Both the position numbers and the translations under genes were made by a program. 64,000 nt of DNA from Euglena gracilis (Eukaryota; Euglenida; Euglenophyceae; Euglenales). The stretch covers positions 17,576,589-17,640,588 of the forward strand of contig CP154954.1 in assembly GCA_039621445.1 (NCBI GenBank). The letters are read 5' to 3'. Under the pieces are notes generated by a model that ran no database searches, was not told where the DNA came from, and saw only the letters and a list, made by a program, of their open reading frames with translations. Positions 42,176 to 52,925 of the stretch are shown here, piece after piece. The stretch's first letter is position 1; every line of letters starts with the position of its first letter.

Positions 42176-43545
42176 AAAAAAAAACAACAAGCCGTAAGCC
42201 GTAAGGTAGTCAACAAAGGGTACTGGCTTCCACATGTGCGACGCCTTGCCAACCACACCTTTTTGGGATGAAGGGTAGGAAAAACTAAAAAAAACGTCAC
42301 TTTTTGGTGACCAAAAAAAAATGACTTTAGAACTTTTTCCGCAAAAAAAAATGGCCATTCCACAAGGAAAACGGTTAATTTTTTGCTTTTTCAAAAAAAA
42401 TTGGTGTTTTTTTAAAAAAACACTTAGGTTGGGGTTGGGGTTCGGTGGAGGTAGTGTTTTTTGTGGGGCAAGGATAAACTTTTTATTTCTCACTTGTTTT
42501 TGCAACACTCTTTTTATTTCTCCTCTCTTCTTCATTTCATCATAGCAAGCATGCCGGGACATTGCAGAAAAGCCTGTTCGGGGGAGGAAACCAAACCACT
42601 TGGTGGGGACGCGGGGGGACGCGGGGGGGGGGGGGACGCGGGGGGGACACGGGGGCACAACCCCCCAGGTGAAAACACTCCCAAAACATGGGTCAAAGAC
42701 AGAGTTGCAGCAAGTGTTCTCTGTGAAATGGAAGCAAAAGTTCCTTCATGTAAAACTCCACCAGAAAACCATATGGACCGCCAGAAAATGATAGAAAAAC
42801 AGAACGCACAATAGAAGACCTGCCACACAAGAGGGTGGCACTCAAAATTGACACCCAGGGGAGCGTATTTTGGAAAAAATGGCAAATTTTTGAAAGTGGT
42901 CTAGATGCACCAGAAAAGACCAGGAGAACAATTCTTCAAAAGTCACCTTCGGGGGGGGGGGCAAACCTGCTTCGACGTTCAATAAATCCTGCATCAATAT
43001 ATTCCTTATCCTTCAAATAGTTCGATTCTGAGTTCCAGACAAAGAAAAACAACGAATTTCAAGGGGAGAGCACAGTTTTGCTCCCAATTAGGAAGTTCTT
43101 CCGTCTGCGATCGCCGCGAATGTTTAAAACTGTCGTGTTTTTTTCCCCGAAGAAAAAGACGGAAAAAGACGTTTAAGACGGCGTCGAATTGTCGGAATGG
43201 TCTTTTATTCTTAAAAAAGACTTTGGCACCACACTGCCTGTAACCCCCCCCCCCCCCCCCGGTGACCCGAACCACACCTGAAAAATTTTCCTCAAAAATG
43301 GCGATTTCGCAAGGAAAAGGGTCAATTTTTGCTTTTTCAAAAAAAACGTGTTTTTTGCGTTTTTTTTTAAATGTTTTTTTTAGAAAAAACAAAAAAACGT
43401 CAACCCTGCCCCCCCCCCCCGGCCTTGTTTCGGGGCACAAAACCCTTGCATTTCAGTCAAAAGAGCTCCATGGAGTGGGCCCTATTGATGTTGGGGGGGG
43501 TCAATGAAGGGGTGGGTCAGTCAAATGAATTCCTGGTTCCCTGGG
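42176..43545. other. Intergenic with dispersed repeats
   Basis: A/T hairpins at 42280-42420 and 43310-43400 (the latter ending CGTCAACCCTG, a right end of the CAGGGTTGACG family), GGGGACGCGGGGG at 42605-42650, and a CCATGGAGTGGGCC repeat at 43435-43515 shared with 19060-19140. No gene recognised. Confidence 0.5.
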
Positions 43546-44236
43546 GGGTCGGCACGCCGTGGCGAGCCGTCCGGCTAGGGGGAGGGGAGGGGGGGGGGTT
43601 TGGCGTGGCGAGGGGGTCCCGGATGGGGGGGGGGAGGGGTGCGCGGGGGTTTTCCAAGAAAAATTTCTTTGGCGCGGCTGACATGGCGTGGCGAGGGGGT
43701 CTGAAAAGGGGGGGAGGGGGGTAAAATGGCGTGGCGAGGGGGTCGGTGATGGGGGGGGAGGGGTGTGCCGACCCCCCCCTGGTTCCCCATGGAAGCATTG
43801 GCCTGGTCACATTGCAGGCCATGGGGAAGGGTGCTGCTATGTGCCAAGGAAACGGCCCGACAAACAGGCTCCGTCACTGGGTTGGCTGGTTGGGGGTGGG
43901 CGCACCCAGCCAATGATGCTCCATAATGAAAATCCAAAAATCGTCCAAAAAACAACAAAAAAAGTTCAATCCCCCCTCCCCCAATTCCATCCATCCTTAG
44001 GAGCAGCCCATACACAGGGGCAATTGCGTCTCTCGACGTACAGCACACCCACAGGTTCCTCAGCGTTCAGGCTTGGGCTCATGACAAGGGCCATTCCATT
44101 CCCCTCTGTCAGCAGGAATATGGGATTTTTTGACATTTTTTTTTTAAACACTCGAGTGCGTTCGAAGTGCCAACGTACCGGCTTCCTCACAGCCACGTCA
44201 GTGCTTCACCTCATCATGGCCACGCAGGGATTCTAC
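43546..44236. repeat. GGCGTGGCGAGGGGGTC repeats, then plain sequence
   Basis: Four spaced GGCGTGGCGAGGGGGTC units with G runs at 43555-43770. 43780-44236 shows nothing recognisable. Confidence 0.55.
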
Positions 44237-45072
44237 ATTAAGCCGGCGTTTGAGACGCCGGGCTCAGGACAGAACCGGCGTCCCACCCCACGGGCTTCCG
44301 GACGCCGGTTCTGTCCTAAAGCCCGGCGTTAGGAACACCGGCTTTGTCCAAAGCCTGGCGTCCGAATTTCATTCCTAAAAATGTCACCAAAAGTGCCCAA
44401 AAGTGGCCCTAAGGTGTTGGTATGACTGTTTCAACCATCAAGGACAATGAATTTTGCCATCTGGGGACCAGTGGGGTGGATACCAAATTTGTGGTATCCA
44501 AATTTGGTGAAAATTGGCCCAGATTTGGAAATAGAGTACCGTGCAGCGTGGAAAGATCTGATGAGCACCGCTGGTCGTCTGTTGAAAAGAGCTTTCGATC
44601 GAGGGGTAACTTGGTACCCTAACGTTGCACGCAGCCCGAGATACGCTCGCGATCGTCGGATCGGCCAGAATATGAGTCGAAATTTGTCTCAATTTTCAGT
44701 TTAAGATGCTTAATAAACCTTACAAAAACGTTTTTCCTCTTTGAATCAACGACCTGAGGGCCTTGGGGGGGCACCAGAGTTGTGAAATTAGGATTCCCCA
44801 GTGACAGAAAATAAGAGCTCCAGGCGACGTGGCTGAATTTGGTGGTGATCGCCAGTCGTCTGATGAAAAGAGCTTTCGATCGAGGGGTGATTTTATACCT
44901 GGACGATTGACACAGCCAGAAATACCCTCGCGATCGCCGGAATTTGGTGAAGTGCAAAGTGGTGTGACATTGCAGATCAGTGGTCGGAGATTGGTCCTGG
45001 GAGTGTCCTTGGGCCGAAGGTTGGGGACGCCGGTTCTGTCCTGAGCCCGGCGTCTCTAAAACGCCGGCTTAA
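44237..45072. mobile_element. GCCGGTTCTG-family element C3, about 835 bp, intact reference copy
   Basis: Left end TTAAGCCGGCGTTTGAGACG then CCGGGCTCAGGACAGAACC; the right end is the inverted counterpart, ending ACGCCGGCTTAA. Two GAAAAGAGCTTTCGATCGAG blocks lie at about 44593 and 44866. Its uninterrupted GAAATAGAGTACCGTGC shows the empty site of the nested insertion in copy C4. Confidence 0.9.
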
Positions 45073-45074
45073 AC

Positions 45075-45195
45075 AAGAGGTGTCGGACGCCGGTTCTGTC
45101 CAAAGCCCGGCGTTCCAAACGCCGGTTCCGTCCGAAGGACGGAACCGGCGTTTGGAACGCCGGGCTTTGGACAGAACCGGCGTCCGACACCTCTT
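45075..45195. repeat. 121-bp near-perfect palindrome
   Basis: AAGAGGTGTCGGACGCCGG at the left mirrors CCGGCGTCCGACACCTCTT at the right, with the centre at GTCCGAAGGAC. Abuts the right end of C3. Confidence 0.95.
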
Positions 45196-45656
45196 TTTTG
45201 TAGTAAAGTGAGGATTTTTTTCCCACCATTCTGGCCAAACGGTTTCGCAAACTGCCCACCTGTCTTGTTTTTTTCCAGCGGGTTGTTATCCCAAGCTGGT
45301 GATCTCCACAACAGGTTCCGCTCCTTCTTCCTGCCCACGTTCCACCACAACCACCTCGTCCTCTGTGATGGAGGATGCTGCAGCCTCCATTGCCAATACT
45401 GATGAAGACAAAAAATAGCCGGAAATTCCAAGTTCCTGAGCTCTCTGTCATTGCTTCTGCGGCAAGTGTTCTGTTGACCAACTTCCATACGGACAGAGGC
45501 TGTTGCTTCAAGGGTCTCTTGTGCAACACCTATTGCGAAATAGATTGCGCCAACTCGCAAAAACAAACCACATTTTCTTCGCCGTAGAGCAACATGTCTG
45601 TCATATCGCTTCACCAGTGCAGCAGTGGTATCAGCCGGTCAGAGGAAGGTGCACGC
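45196..45656. other. Intergenic, one short acidic frame
   Basis: The minus-strand stretch 45390-45286 could encode 34 acidic residues (ITEDEVVVVERGQEEGAEP is part). No homology recognised and no firm splice context; chance cannot be excluded. Confidence 0.25.
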
Positions 45657-46319
45657 TAGGGTTGTGCCAATTAATCGTTTCGGGCTGGCGAACGATTAAT
45701 CGCGATTAATCGGGGTGTCTCGGACGATTACCACCCCCCCCCCTTTATTGTCCCACCGACCTGCCCCCGGGAGGCCCGACCGGACAATAAAGGGGGGGGG
45801 GACAATAAAGGGGTACCAAAGGAATTTCATTGGCCGGGCCAAAAAAACCCCCCGTCGGCCGGGGCCCAGGGACAATAAAGGGGGGGGACAATAAAGTGGG
45901 GGGGGTGGTAAAGATTAATTGGTCCCTTCCGATTTTTGATAGTGAAATCTGCCTGAGAATTTCTAATATCGAACATAGACCATTTCTTTGTGTGCCCGCT
46001 GACGAATTTTTGTTTCATTCTCTGTTGACATGGCAGAGCGAAGCTTATTAGGAACTGCTGTATCTAATCAGAATCACGCGATGTTTCATGGGCACGTTCG
46101 CTGACTCGTTGGCCACTTTTAACAACCGTTTTCATGGTGTACCAGCAAGTAGTGTGCTATCTGACTGACTACCCCATGAATTTTTGTTGATTTCAACAAA
46201 TATTGTGCCTATTGTGGTTTAGATCCACAATGAACGATTAATCGCCATGGGCCGAACGATTCGATTAATCGGCGATGACGAACGATCAATCGATTAATCG
46301 ATTAATCGAAACAGCCTTA
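45657..46319. mobile_element. hAT-like element with ATTAATCG ends, 663 bp
   Basis: Left end TAGGGTTGTGCCAATTAATC and the imperfect inverted right end GATTAATCGAAACAGCCTTA, with TGCACGC directly outside both (45650-45656, 46320-46326). TAGGGTTGTGCC-type ends are typical of hAT. Carries a nested GGACAATAAAG MITE at 45733-45905. No transposase. Confidence 0.85.
45733..45905. mobile_element. Small MITE with CCCTTTATTGTCCC ends, copy 2, nested
   Basis: CCCTTTATTGTCCCACCGACC-like left end, repeated GGACAATAAAGGGGG at the right. Near-identical to 36480-36660. Inserted inside the ATTAATCG element. Confidence 0.75.
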
Positions 46320-47019
46320 TGCACGCAAGATAAAAAGCTGGTCATGTCCACCAACTTGTCCCACTCTGCGCTGCATTCCAACCGCCTGTTGCCGAGAACT
46401 TGCTGACGCCCCGGCAAACACTATTTCCACATTCCTGCGGGAACGGACGTGGGAATCCCTGCACTTGCTATTCTGCTCTCCAGAATTGCTCTTTGGCCGC
46501 TCCTGCAAATAATTCTTCTCTCCAACGTGTAGAACACAATTTGTGGTTACAGGGGGCTTGAAAAACTTGTGGTATGAAAAGGTCTTGCGCAAAAGGATTG
46601 CGCATGGGAAGGTCGTGACAAGGGCCAGGGTCGCACATTTTTATCCCGCCGGCGCTTCAGTCGTAGGGGGGTGTTCCCCCCGCGTCCCAAACCACCCCGT
46701 AGTGTAAAAAGCGGCAGAATATATAACCACCCGGAGCGCCCTGCCGTACCCTAAATGGCTGGGTGAAAAACGCCTGAGGCAGCGCAACTTCAACAACAAA
46801 CTTCCATTTTTTTCTGCCCCCCCCATTCCACCACTTGGAACACTGCCAGATAGTCCCGGCATCAAATTCTTGTGACAGCCTTCATTGCCTAGTTGGGGTT
46901 GAAGGCTTTTGGAGTGCCACCCCGATGACGACCGTTTGACTCTGCAAAAGCTTGGAATAAACACATTGAGGACCTCCCCAGGTCGTGCACGTTACTTCAG
47001 TACTTCAGCAGTTTCCACA
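46320..47019. other. Intergenic, no gene recognised
   Basis: Low in homopolymers. A minus-strand frame (46592-46317) reads HVGEKNYLQERPKSNSGEQN and further, but matches no family I recognise. Confidence 0.35.
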
Positions 47020-47063
47020 ATGGCATGCGATGCTCACCCTGCTCTGTTGTTGCTTGTCGGCAT
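47020..47063 (+). CDS. Very tentative first exon (signal-like N-terminus)
   Basis: After CTTCAGCAG an ATG opens MACDAHPALLLLVG and is cut by a classical GTAAGTG donor at 47064. This is the best donor in the intergenic region, and the peptide could begin a signal anchor. It might be a first exon of the CLPTM1-like gene 11 kb downstream, but no connecting exon was found. Confidence 0.15.
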
Positions 47064-47610
47064 GTAAGTGAATGACGTGTTGCGAGCATGCAAAATTTCG
47101 TCCGCAAAAATAGCAACATCTCTGCTCGGAGCTCTCATGGGAGGCACTGCAAAAAATTCAAAAAAATACATTGTGGTCCTCTCGAGATGGCGAAGCACAC
47201 TATATCAGAAAAGGGGTGGTGGACGCCGGTTTTGTCGTAAACCCGGCGTCCCTGGACGCCAGGTTCACAACAGAACCGGCGTCCACCACCCCTGTCTTAA
47301 AGCGGCGTTTTTGGGACGCCAGGTTCACGACAAAACCGGCGTCCCCAACCTTCAGTCAAAGGACACTCCCAGGACCAATCTCCCACCACTAATCTGAATG
47401 TCACGCTGCTTTGCATTTTGCCAAAATCCGACGATCACGAGCTTACCTCTGGCTGTGTCGGCTCATCTCAAGGTATGGGCGCAAGTCGATTGGGGGGCCG
47501 ACCGCCCAACACCCCCCGGACCCCCCCGGCCAAAATAACGTTGTGTGCAAGGCAAGGATGGCCCAAACACCCAAAACCACAAAATCCCTTGTGTGCCCAA
47601 AATGCGCACC
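47064..47610. repeat. GACGCCGGTTTTGTC inverted-repeat fragments
   Basis: 47215-47345 carries alternating GACGCCGGTTTTG/CAAAACCGGCGTC and GACGCCAGGTTC units related to the C family. 47346-47610 is plain with one AGCTCGTGATCGTCGG-like block. No gene seen. Confidence 0.55.
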
Positions 47611-47635
47611 CAGGGCTGGATATAGGGATATAGGG

Positions 47636-47762
47636 ATATTGGAAGGTATAGGTATAGGTATAGGTACAGGTACAGGTATAGGTATAGGTATAGGTATAGG
47701 TATAGGTATAGGTATAGGTATAGGTATAGGTATAGGTATAGGTATAGGTATAGGTATAGGCT
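47636..47762. repeat. (GGTATA)n array, about 21 units
   Basis: Near-perfect 6-bp repeat directly inside the left end of the outer element. Confidence 0.97.
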
Positions 47763-48305
47763 TTCTCACCTCCTATCATAGCTGGTGTTTTTTTAAAAAA
47801 AAACGTTTTTATTTGTTTTTGTTGTTTTTTTATTAAAAAAAAAACGGTAAAAAACAGCAAATAACTAAGGAAAAAACGATGGTCCGAACTTTCCTTTTGA
47901 TCGCAAGGTTGAACCTGAAATGAACTGAAATGACTCAAAAACCAAAGAGTTTTGGTCCCTTTCCACAAAAATGGCCAAAATTGGGCATTTTTTTCCATTT
48001 TCACAATTTCTTGCTTAAACCGGCGTTTGAGACGCCGGGTTCAGGACAGAACTGGCGTCCCCCCCCCCCCCCACGGGTTTTCCAGACGCTGGTTCTATCC
48101 TAAAACCCGGCGTTAGGAACGCCGGTTTTGTCCAAAACCCGGCGTCCGGTTTTCATTCCTAAAAATGTCACCAAAAGTGCCCAAAAGTGGCCCTAAGGTC
48201 CTGATATATTGTTTCAACCATCTAGGACAATGAATTTTGTCATTTGGGGACCAGTGGGGTGGATGCCCAAATTTGGTGAAAATTGGCCCAGATTTGGAAA
48301 TAGAG

Positions 48306-48978
48306 CAAACCCGACCCCCCACTTATAACCCCCCCATCCTATAACCCCCCCCCTGCTTATAACCAAGGTTGACGGCTTGTTTTTTATAAAACAAAAAAAA
48401 ACATGTTTTTTTTAAAAAAAATATGTTTTTTTTAAAAAAACAAAAAAAACGTCATGGAGGGTTTGGGTGAAAAAATTTTTGAACGTTTTTTTAAAGGAAA
48501 AAGGTCATTTTTTTATCTCTGCAGCTTCGCAGTCCGTAAAGGGTGATGGCTTTCACATGAACCATCATTTTAGTATTTTTGGATGAAGGGTCTGGAAAAA
48601 CTAAAAAAAACGTTACTTTGATGACCAAAAACATGACTTTAGAACTTTTTCCTCAAAAAATGGCCATTTCGCAAGGAAAAAGGTCAATTTTTGCTTTTTC
48701 AAAAAAAAACATGTTTTTTTTGCGTTTTTTTTAAAAAAACATGTTTTTTTGTTTTTTTTTAAAAAGCAAAAAAAACGTCAACCCTGCTTGTGGCCCCCCC
48801 CCTCGGGCCCAAGCACTAAACCGTGACTTATACCCCCCCCCCCCGGAAGCCATGAGAAGGCAAAGAGAACCGCCAAGGCTGTAACCCCCCCCCCCCCCCG
48901 CTTATAACCCCCCCCTCGGGGCCAACCACTAAACAGGATCCTATAACCCCCGGGGGGGTTATAAGTGAGGGGGGGGTT
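48306..48978. mobile_element. CCCCCACTTATAACCCCCC element, fourth nesting level
   Basis: Splits GAAATAGAG from TACCGTGC, which are contiguous in C3. Ends are inverted (AAACCC..ACTTATAACC and GGTTATAAGTGAGGGGGGGG). CA/TA at the borders suggests a TA-type target. Confidence 0.8.
48364..48786. mobile_element. CAAGGTTGACGGCTTG element, fifth nesting level
   Basis: CAAGGTTGACG at the left and CGTCAACCCTG at the right are inverted. Flanks CTTATAAC and CTTGTGGC differ only by three A/G transitions. Interior is A/T hairpins. Confidence 0.75.
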
Positions 48979-49869
48979 TACCGTGCGGCGTGGAAAGATC
49001 TGATGAGCACCGCTGGTCGTCTGTTGAAAAGAACTTTCGACCGAGGGCTAACGTTGCACGCAGCCCGAGATACGCCCGCGATCGTCGGATCGGCCAGAAT
49101 CTGGGTCAAAATTTGTGGTATTTTTTCGTGATTTTTGGTTTAAGATGCTGAATAAACCTTACTTTTCTCTTCGAATCGACCACCTGAGGGGTCCTGGGGG
49201 GCACCAGAGTTGTGAAATTAGTATTTCCCAGTGACAGAAAATAAGAGCTCCAGGCGGTGTGGCTGAATTTGGTGGTGATCGCCAGTTGTCTGATGAAAAG
49301 AGCTTTCAATTGAGGGGTGACTTTGTACCTGGATGATTGACACAGCCAGAAATACCCTCGCGATCGCCGGAATTTGGTGAAATGCAAAGTGGCGTGACAT
49401 TGAAAATTAGTGGTCGGAGATTGGTCCTGGGAGTGTCCTTTGACCGAAGGGTGGGGACGCCGGTTCGGTCCTGAACCCGGCGTCTCTAAAACGCCGCTTT
49501 AAACAAGGGGGGGGGGGCGGACGCCGGTTCTGTCCAAAACCCGGCGTCCGCCCCCCCCCTTTTGTAGTAGAAACCATTCCATTTTGGTTCCATTTTTGAC
49601 CAAGCAGGGGGGGGACTCAAAAAAATGCTGCGAATGGAAGCAAATTTTTTTTTGCCCATGCCCCTCAATGGCTTTTTTGAAAAAAACTTTTTTTAAAAAA
49701 GACGTTTTTTTTTAACTTCGTTTTAAACAAAGTGCCAGCTATGTCTCCTATATCTCTTATATGTTTGGTAATGAAAGGGTTTTGAGGGAAAAGAATGGAG
49801 GTTAGGTATAGGTATACGTGGTGGACCTATACGTATGGGTGTTTTTCCAAACCTGTACCTCCAGCCCTG

Positions 49870-50245
49870 GTGCACTGTAATGAACTTAGTCGGCCAAAAT
49901 GAAAAGTGCCAAAAAGTGTCCAAATGGTTTGCTGAGATGTGGCAACCTTATCTGAGTAGTTTTTTGGGGGCGGTATTGACCTGCATTTGGAGTATTTTTG
50001 TGCAATAAATCCTTTTGGCGATTTTGGGGGAATTTAGAAAATCAGAACACCATACAGTGTGGCTGAAACCCGAGGCCATCTTCCGGCTGCCCTTGAGAAG
50101 AGCTTTCAATCCATGGGTAACATTGCAGGGGAACAGTGGAATTTGGAATTTACAAAAAAAGGGCGGAACATGCGATTGGCGCCCTGCGAAGTGTGGTTGA
50201 GCTCTGTGGGCATCATTTGAAAGGTCTTGGAAAGAGCTTTCTATG
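49870..50245. repeat. Isolated fragment of C-family interior
   Basis: Contains GAGAAGAGCTTTCAATCCATG and AAGTGCCAAAAAGTGTCC as in C1, without recognisable ends. Non-coding. Confidence 0.6.
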
Positions 50246-50346
50246 TAAATCAACAGACACTAACGATTTCAGCAGGGGCGCCGGGCCGTGCGAGCGAAGC
50301 GAGCGGCCCGGCGCCCCTGCTGAAATTGTTAGTGTCTGTTGATTTA
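50246..50346. repeat. 101-bp near-perfect palindrome
   Basis: TAAATCAACAGACACTAACG at the left mirrors the inverted TTGTTAGTGTCTGTTGATTTA at the right; the core GCGAGCGAAGCGAGC is flanked by GGCGCCGGGCCG arms. Fewer than about five mismatches. Confidence 0.95.
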
Positions 50347-50439
50347 CTAAAACCTATTTCGTCTGGGCCCGCACGCCTGTCTTGAAAATTCATTCGACCG
50401 ATGCACCTGGCTTGAGTTTTGGCCGTTTTCATTTTTTTT

Positions 50440-50645
50440 TCTTCAAGAAAACGTACACCGTTTTGGAAATCGTTTTACACCATTAGATCCCTGTCTTGGA
50501 AATCGTTTTACACTAACGGTCGCCTGTCTTGGAAATCGTTTCACACTAACGGTCGCCTGTCTTGGAAATCGTTTTACACTAACGGTCGCCTGTCTTGGAA
50601 ATCGTTTTATACTAACGAATCCCTGTCTTGGAAATCGTTTGCTCT
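50440..50645. repeat. 33-bp minisatellite, six units
   Basis: Units CTGTCTTGGAAATCGTTTTA then CACTAACGGTCGC, one or two substitutions apart, directly adjacent without spacers. Confidence 0.95.
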
Positions 50646-50703
50646 TTGATGATGGTGACATGTTCTTCTTGTCCTCAGTTTTTGTTCTTAATGGCTAAAC
50701 GGG

Positions 50704-50858
50704 CGAACCGTCTCCGTTGCTGAATGAATTTGCTGCAGTGCTCAAACGTGAAAGAGGGGTGCGTGCCATGGAAACTGCTCAACGAATAGCACCTGGGATT
50801 TTGACAGAGGAGGAACAGAGGAGGACCACAAAAATCCTTGTTGTTGAGCCAAGTTGAT
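50704..50858 (+). pseudogene. Coding-like segment inside the minisatellite element
   Basis: Frame ending at TGA 50856-50858: PSPLLNEFAAVLKRERGVRA then METAQRIAPGILTEEEQRRT and VVEPS. Codon choice looks protein-like and unlike the repeats, but I recognise no family. It may be a captured exon or a remnant of the element's own gene. Confidence 0.3.
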
Positions 50859-51210
50859 GGGCAAAAAACTCTGTCGTTTGTCGTGGCTCTATGAAAAATA
50901 TGCACCGATGCGGGGTCCCCCCTTTCGTTTCGTCGTCCACCGTGATCAACAGCACCGCTGCCTCAACTGTGTTTTGTTTGCTCCTCACATCTTGCCTTTT
51001 TAGGACCTTTTTTGTTTATGAAAGCGATCGCCTGTCTTGGAAATCGTTTTACACCAACGGATCCCTGTGTTGGAAATCGTTTTACACTAACGATCGCCTG
51101 TCTTGGAAATCGTTTTACGCTAACGGATTCCGCCTGAAATCCGTTAGTGTCTGTAGAAATTCAAGACAGGCGTCGGGCCCAGGAAATAGGTTTTAATTGA
51201 TATTCTGTAT

Positions 51211-51628
51211 CAGGGCTGGATAGAGGGAGAGGGATAGAGGTAGAGGTAGAGGTAGAGGTAGAGGTTGAGGTCACCTCTACCTCTACTATCCCTCTATGTC
51301 ACCTCAATGTCAAACTTTTAAGGAAAGTGGCTTATCAAAGAAAATATATGTCGAACGAAGGCAATTTTATGAAAAAAATCAGAAATTGACCATTCTTGTG
51401 ACAAATCTCTTATGGCAATTTTGAAACCACCCATCCGGATATTTTTTCTCATTCCTAACCTAAATAAGATGTGTTAAGATGCTAATTTGCCAAATTTGAG
51501 GCATTTGGAGCCTTTTGTGGCCCCTTATTGGTGCCAGTTTATAACATTTTATGGTAGAGGTAGAGGTAGAGGTGGGTCAGATGGAGGTAGAGGACTTTGA
51601 CCTCTACCTCTACCTGTATCCAGCCCTG
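51211..51628. mobile_element. CAGGGCTGGATA MITE, 418 bp
   Basis: CAGGGCTGGATA and inverted TATCCAGCCCTG ends. GGTAGA units just inside the left end face TACCTC units inside the right end. CTGTAT flanks both sides (51205-51210; 51630-51635, one spacer base). Same terminal family as HADHA intron 6. Confidence 0.8.
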
Positions 51629-51639
51629 GCTGTATGGTG

Positions 51640-52300
51640 CCCGAAGGGTGGGATTTCTCAAATTAATATGTCACGCCGAAAATGGGCGCAGTGTGCATTT
51701 CTGTGGCCATCTGCCGAAAGCCCTTGAGGAGAGCTTTCAATCGATGGGCAAGGCCATGTGTCAAACAGGGATAATTTTTTAAGGGAAAAAATCCCCAAAA
51801 ACTTCTTCCGGAATCCTTCCGGAAACAAACTTCTTCCGGACCCTGATCCGATCTGAAGGATCACGACTTTCCCCGAAAGTGGGGCCCATGTGGTTCCACC
51901 CCGCCGGATGAACCATTTGTCCGTATGAACCATTTGTCCGTATGCTGTCAAGTTTAATCCCCCATGTTTATATTCAGGCAGCATTTCAAGACCCCCGGGG
52001 TGTTTGCAATTGGAGGGAGTTATGTCTGTGTTGAAAAAATGAACCCTTGGGAAGGTTGCGCTTGTTTTTCAATACGGGTTGGTGGTCGAATCCACCAACT
52101 TTTCAGCGGCATTCTTGACTCTGCCCCCCCCCCCCGGGCGGCGTACAATTCGTCCCTGCCACGATGGAGCCAAGGGGTGCTTGGTAAAGAAAACCTCCTC
52201 TCCCAAGGCTTTCCAGTCTTGTCTGTTGCCCCTTCCTTTGCTGGGTCAGCCCATGGAAGCAAATATGTGAAAACTTCAATCGGTGGATTTTTTTCTTGAG
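51640..52300. other. Intergenic with one open plus-strand frame
   Basis: 51650-51775 is a C-family interior fragment (GAGGAGAGCTTTCAATCGATG). 51964-52299 is open on the plus strand (QHFKTPGVFAIGGSYVCVEK is part), but no family is recognised and no exon borders are convincing. Confidence 0.35.
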
Positions 52301-52560
52301 GGGGGGGGCTAAAAACACGCATGGGCGGGCAAGGACTGTGTTGGGCGGTCGGATCGGCTTGGCCGGCTCATCCGCCCAAAGTCGACTCGACCACCCGTGC
52401 CCAAGCACCTCTGGTGATGCTGGGCGATGCTGGGCGATGCAGGGCGATGCTGGGCGATGCTGGGCGATGCTGGATTTTTGGAGACCAGAGGTGGGGTTCC
52501 GATGCTGGGCGATGCTGGGCGATGCAGGGCGATGCTGGGCGATGCTGGGCGATGCTGGCA
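52301..52560. repeat. TGGGCGATGC minisatellite
   Basis: Ten-base TGGGCGATGC units in two blocks (52420-52470, 52503-52558) around GGATTTTTGGAGACCAGAGG. A third block is at 54268-54340. Confidence 0.9.
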
Positions 52561-52925
52561 TTTTTTTTGTATATTTTGGAGAATTGAACCATTTTTGGGA
52601 TAATTTTCCCACAAAGCTCCAATTTTCCACCCATTTTGGCCATTATGGGTCAATTTTTGCTAATTTTGGGGCTATTTGGCACTGATTTGGCAAATATTGG
52701 GCAAACTGGGGCTGTTTGAGCAGATTTTATGGCATTTTTGGCCATTTTGCGCCTTTTTGGTGATTTTGGGTCATTTTTCACCATCTTTGTGGACATTGTT
52801 GGTGTTTTTGGGCAATTTTTTTGGTTAATTTGGTTGCTTTTTGGGGCTTTTTGGGGTCTTTTGGGCTTTTTGGGGCCATTTTTTGGGCTTTTGTGGTTAT
52901 TTTGGCTTGGTCAGTAGCCAAAGGA
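52561..52925. other. T/G-rich low-complexity sequence
   Basis: TTTTTGGGGC/ATTTTTGG units. It yields a spurious Phe/Leu/Gly hydrophobic frame. No gene. Confidence 0.6.

Larger units (their letters stand above)
48014..49502. mobile_element. GCCGGTTC-family element C4, third nesting level
   Basis: GCTTAAACCGGCGTTTGAGAC left end and inverted right end ACGCCGCTTTAAAC. Aligns with C3 (44237-45072) throughout, except for the insertion at 48306-48978. Confidence 0.9.
47777..49743. mobile_element. CATAGCTGG element, second nesting level
   Basis: CATAGCTGGTG at the left and GTGCCAGCTATG at the right, with flanks CCTCCTAT and TCTCCTAT (7/8). Without its own insertions it would be about 480 bp, close to the 414-bp copy at 24699. 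Confidence 0.85.
47611..49869. mobile_element. Outer CAGGGCTGGA..CCAGCCCTG element carrying four nested insertions
   Basis: Starts CAGGGCTGGATATAGGG and ends ACCTCCAGCCCTG. GGTATA-type repeats lie just inside both ends (47636-47762; 49803-49815), so the two ends belong together. Flanks GCGCAC and GTGCAC suggest an imperfect target duplication. Same terminal sequence as HADHA intron 6. Confidence 0.75.
50349..51194. mobile_element. 846-bp element with minisatellite arms
   Basis: Inverted ends AAAACCTATTTC..CGCCTGTCTTGAA and their complement at 51145-51194. Arrays of CCTGTCTTGGAAATCGTTTT (33-bp period) occupy 50440-50645 (six units) and 51027-51125 (three units). The unrepeated centre (50650-51020) contains the frame listed separately. 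Its left end touches the 101-bp palindrome. Confidence 0.75.

Noticed and set aside
50440-50645. CRISPR-like regular repeats
   Set aside because: 33-bp units are contiguous without unique spacers, and the genome is eukaryotic; this is a minisatellite.
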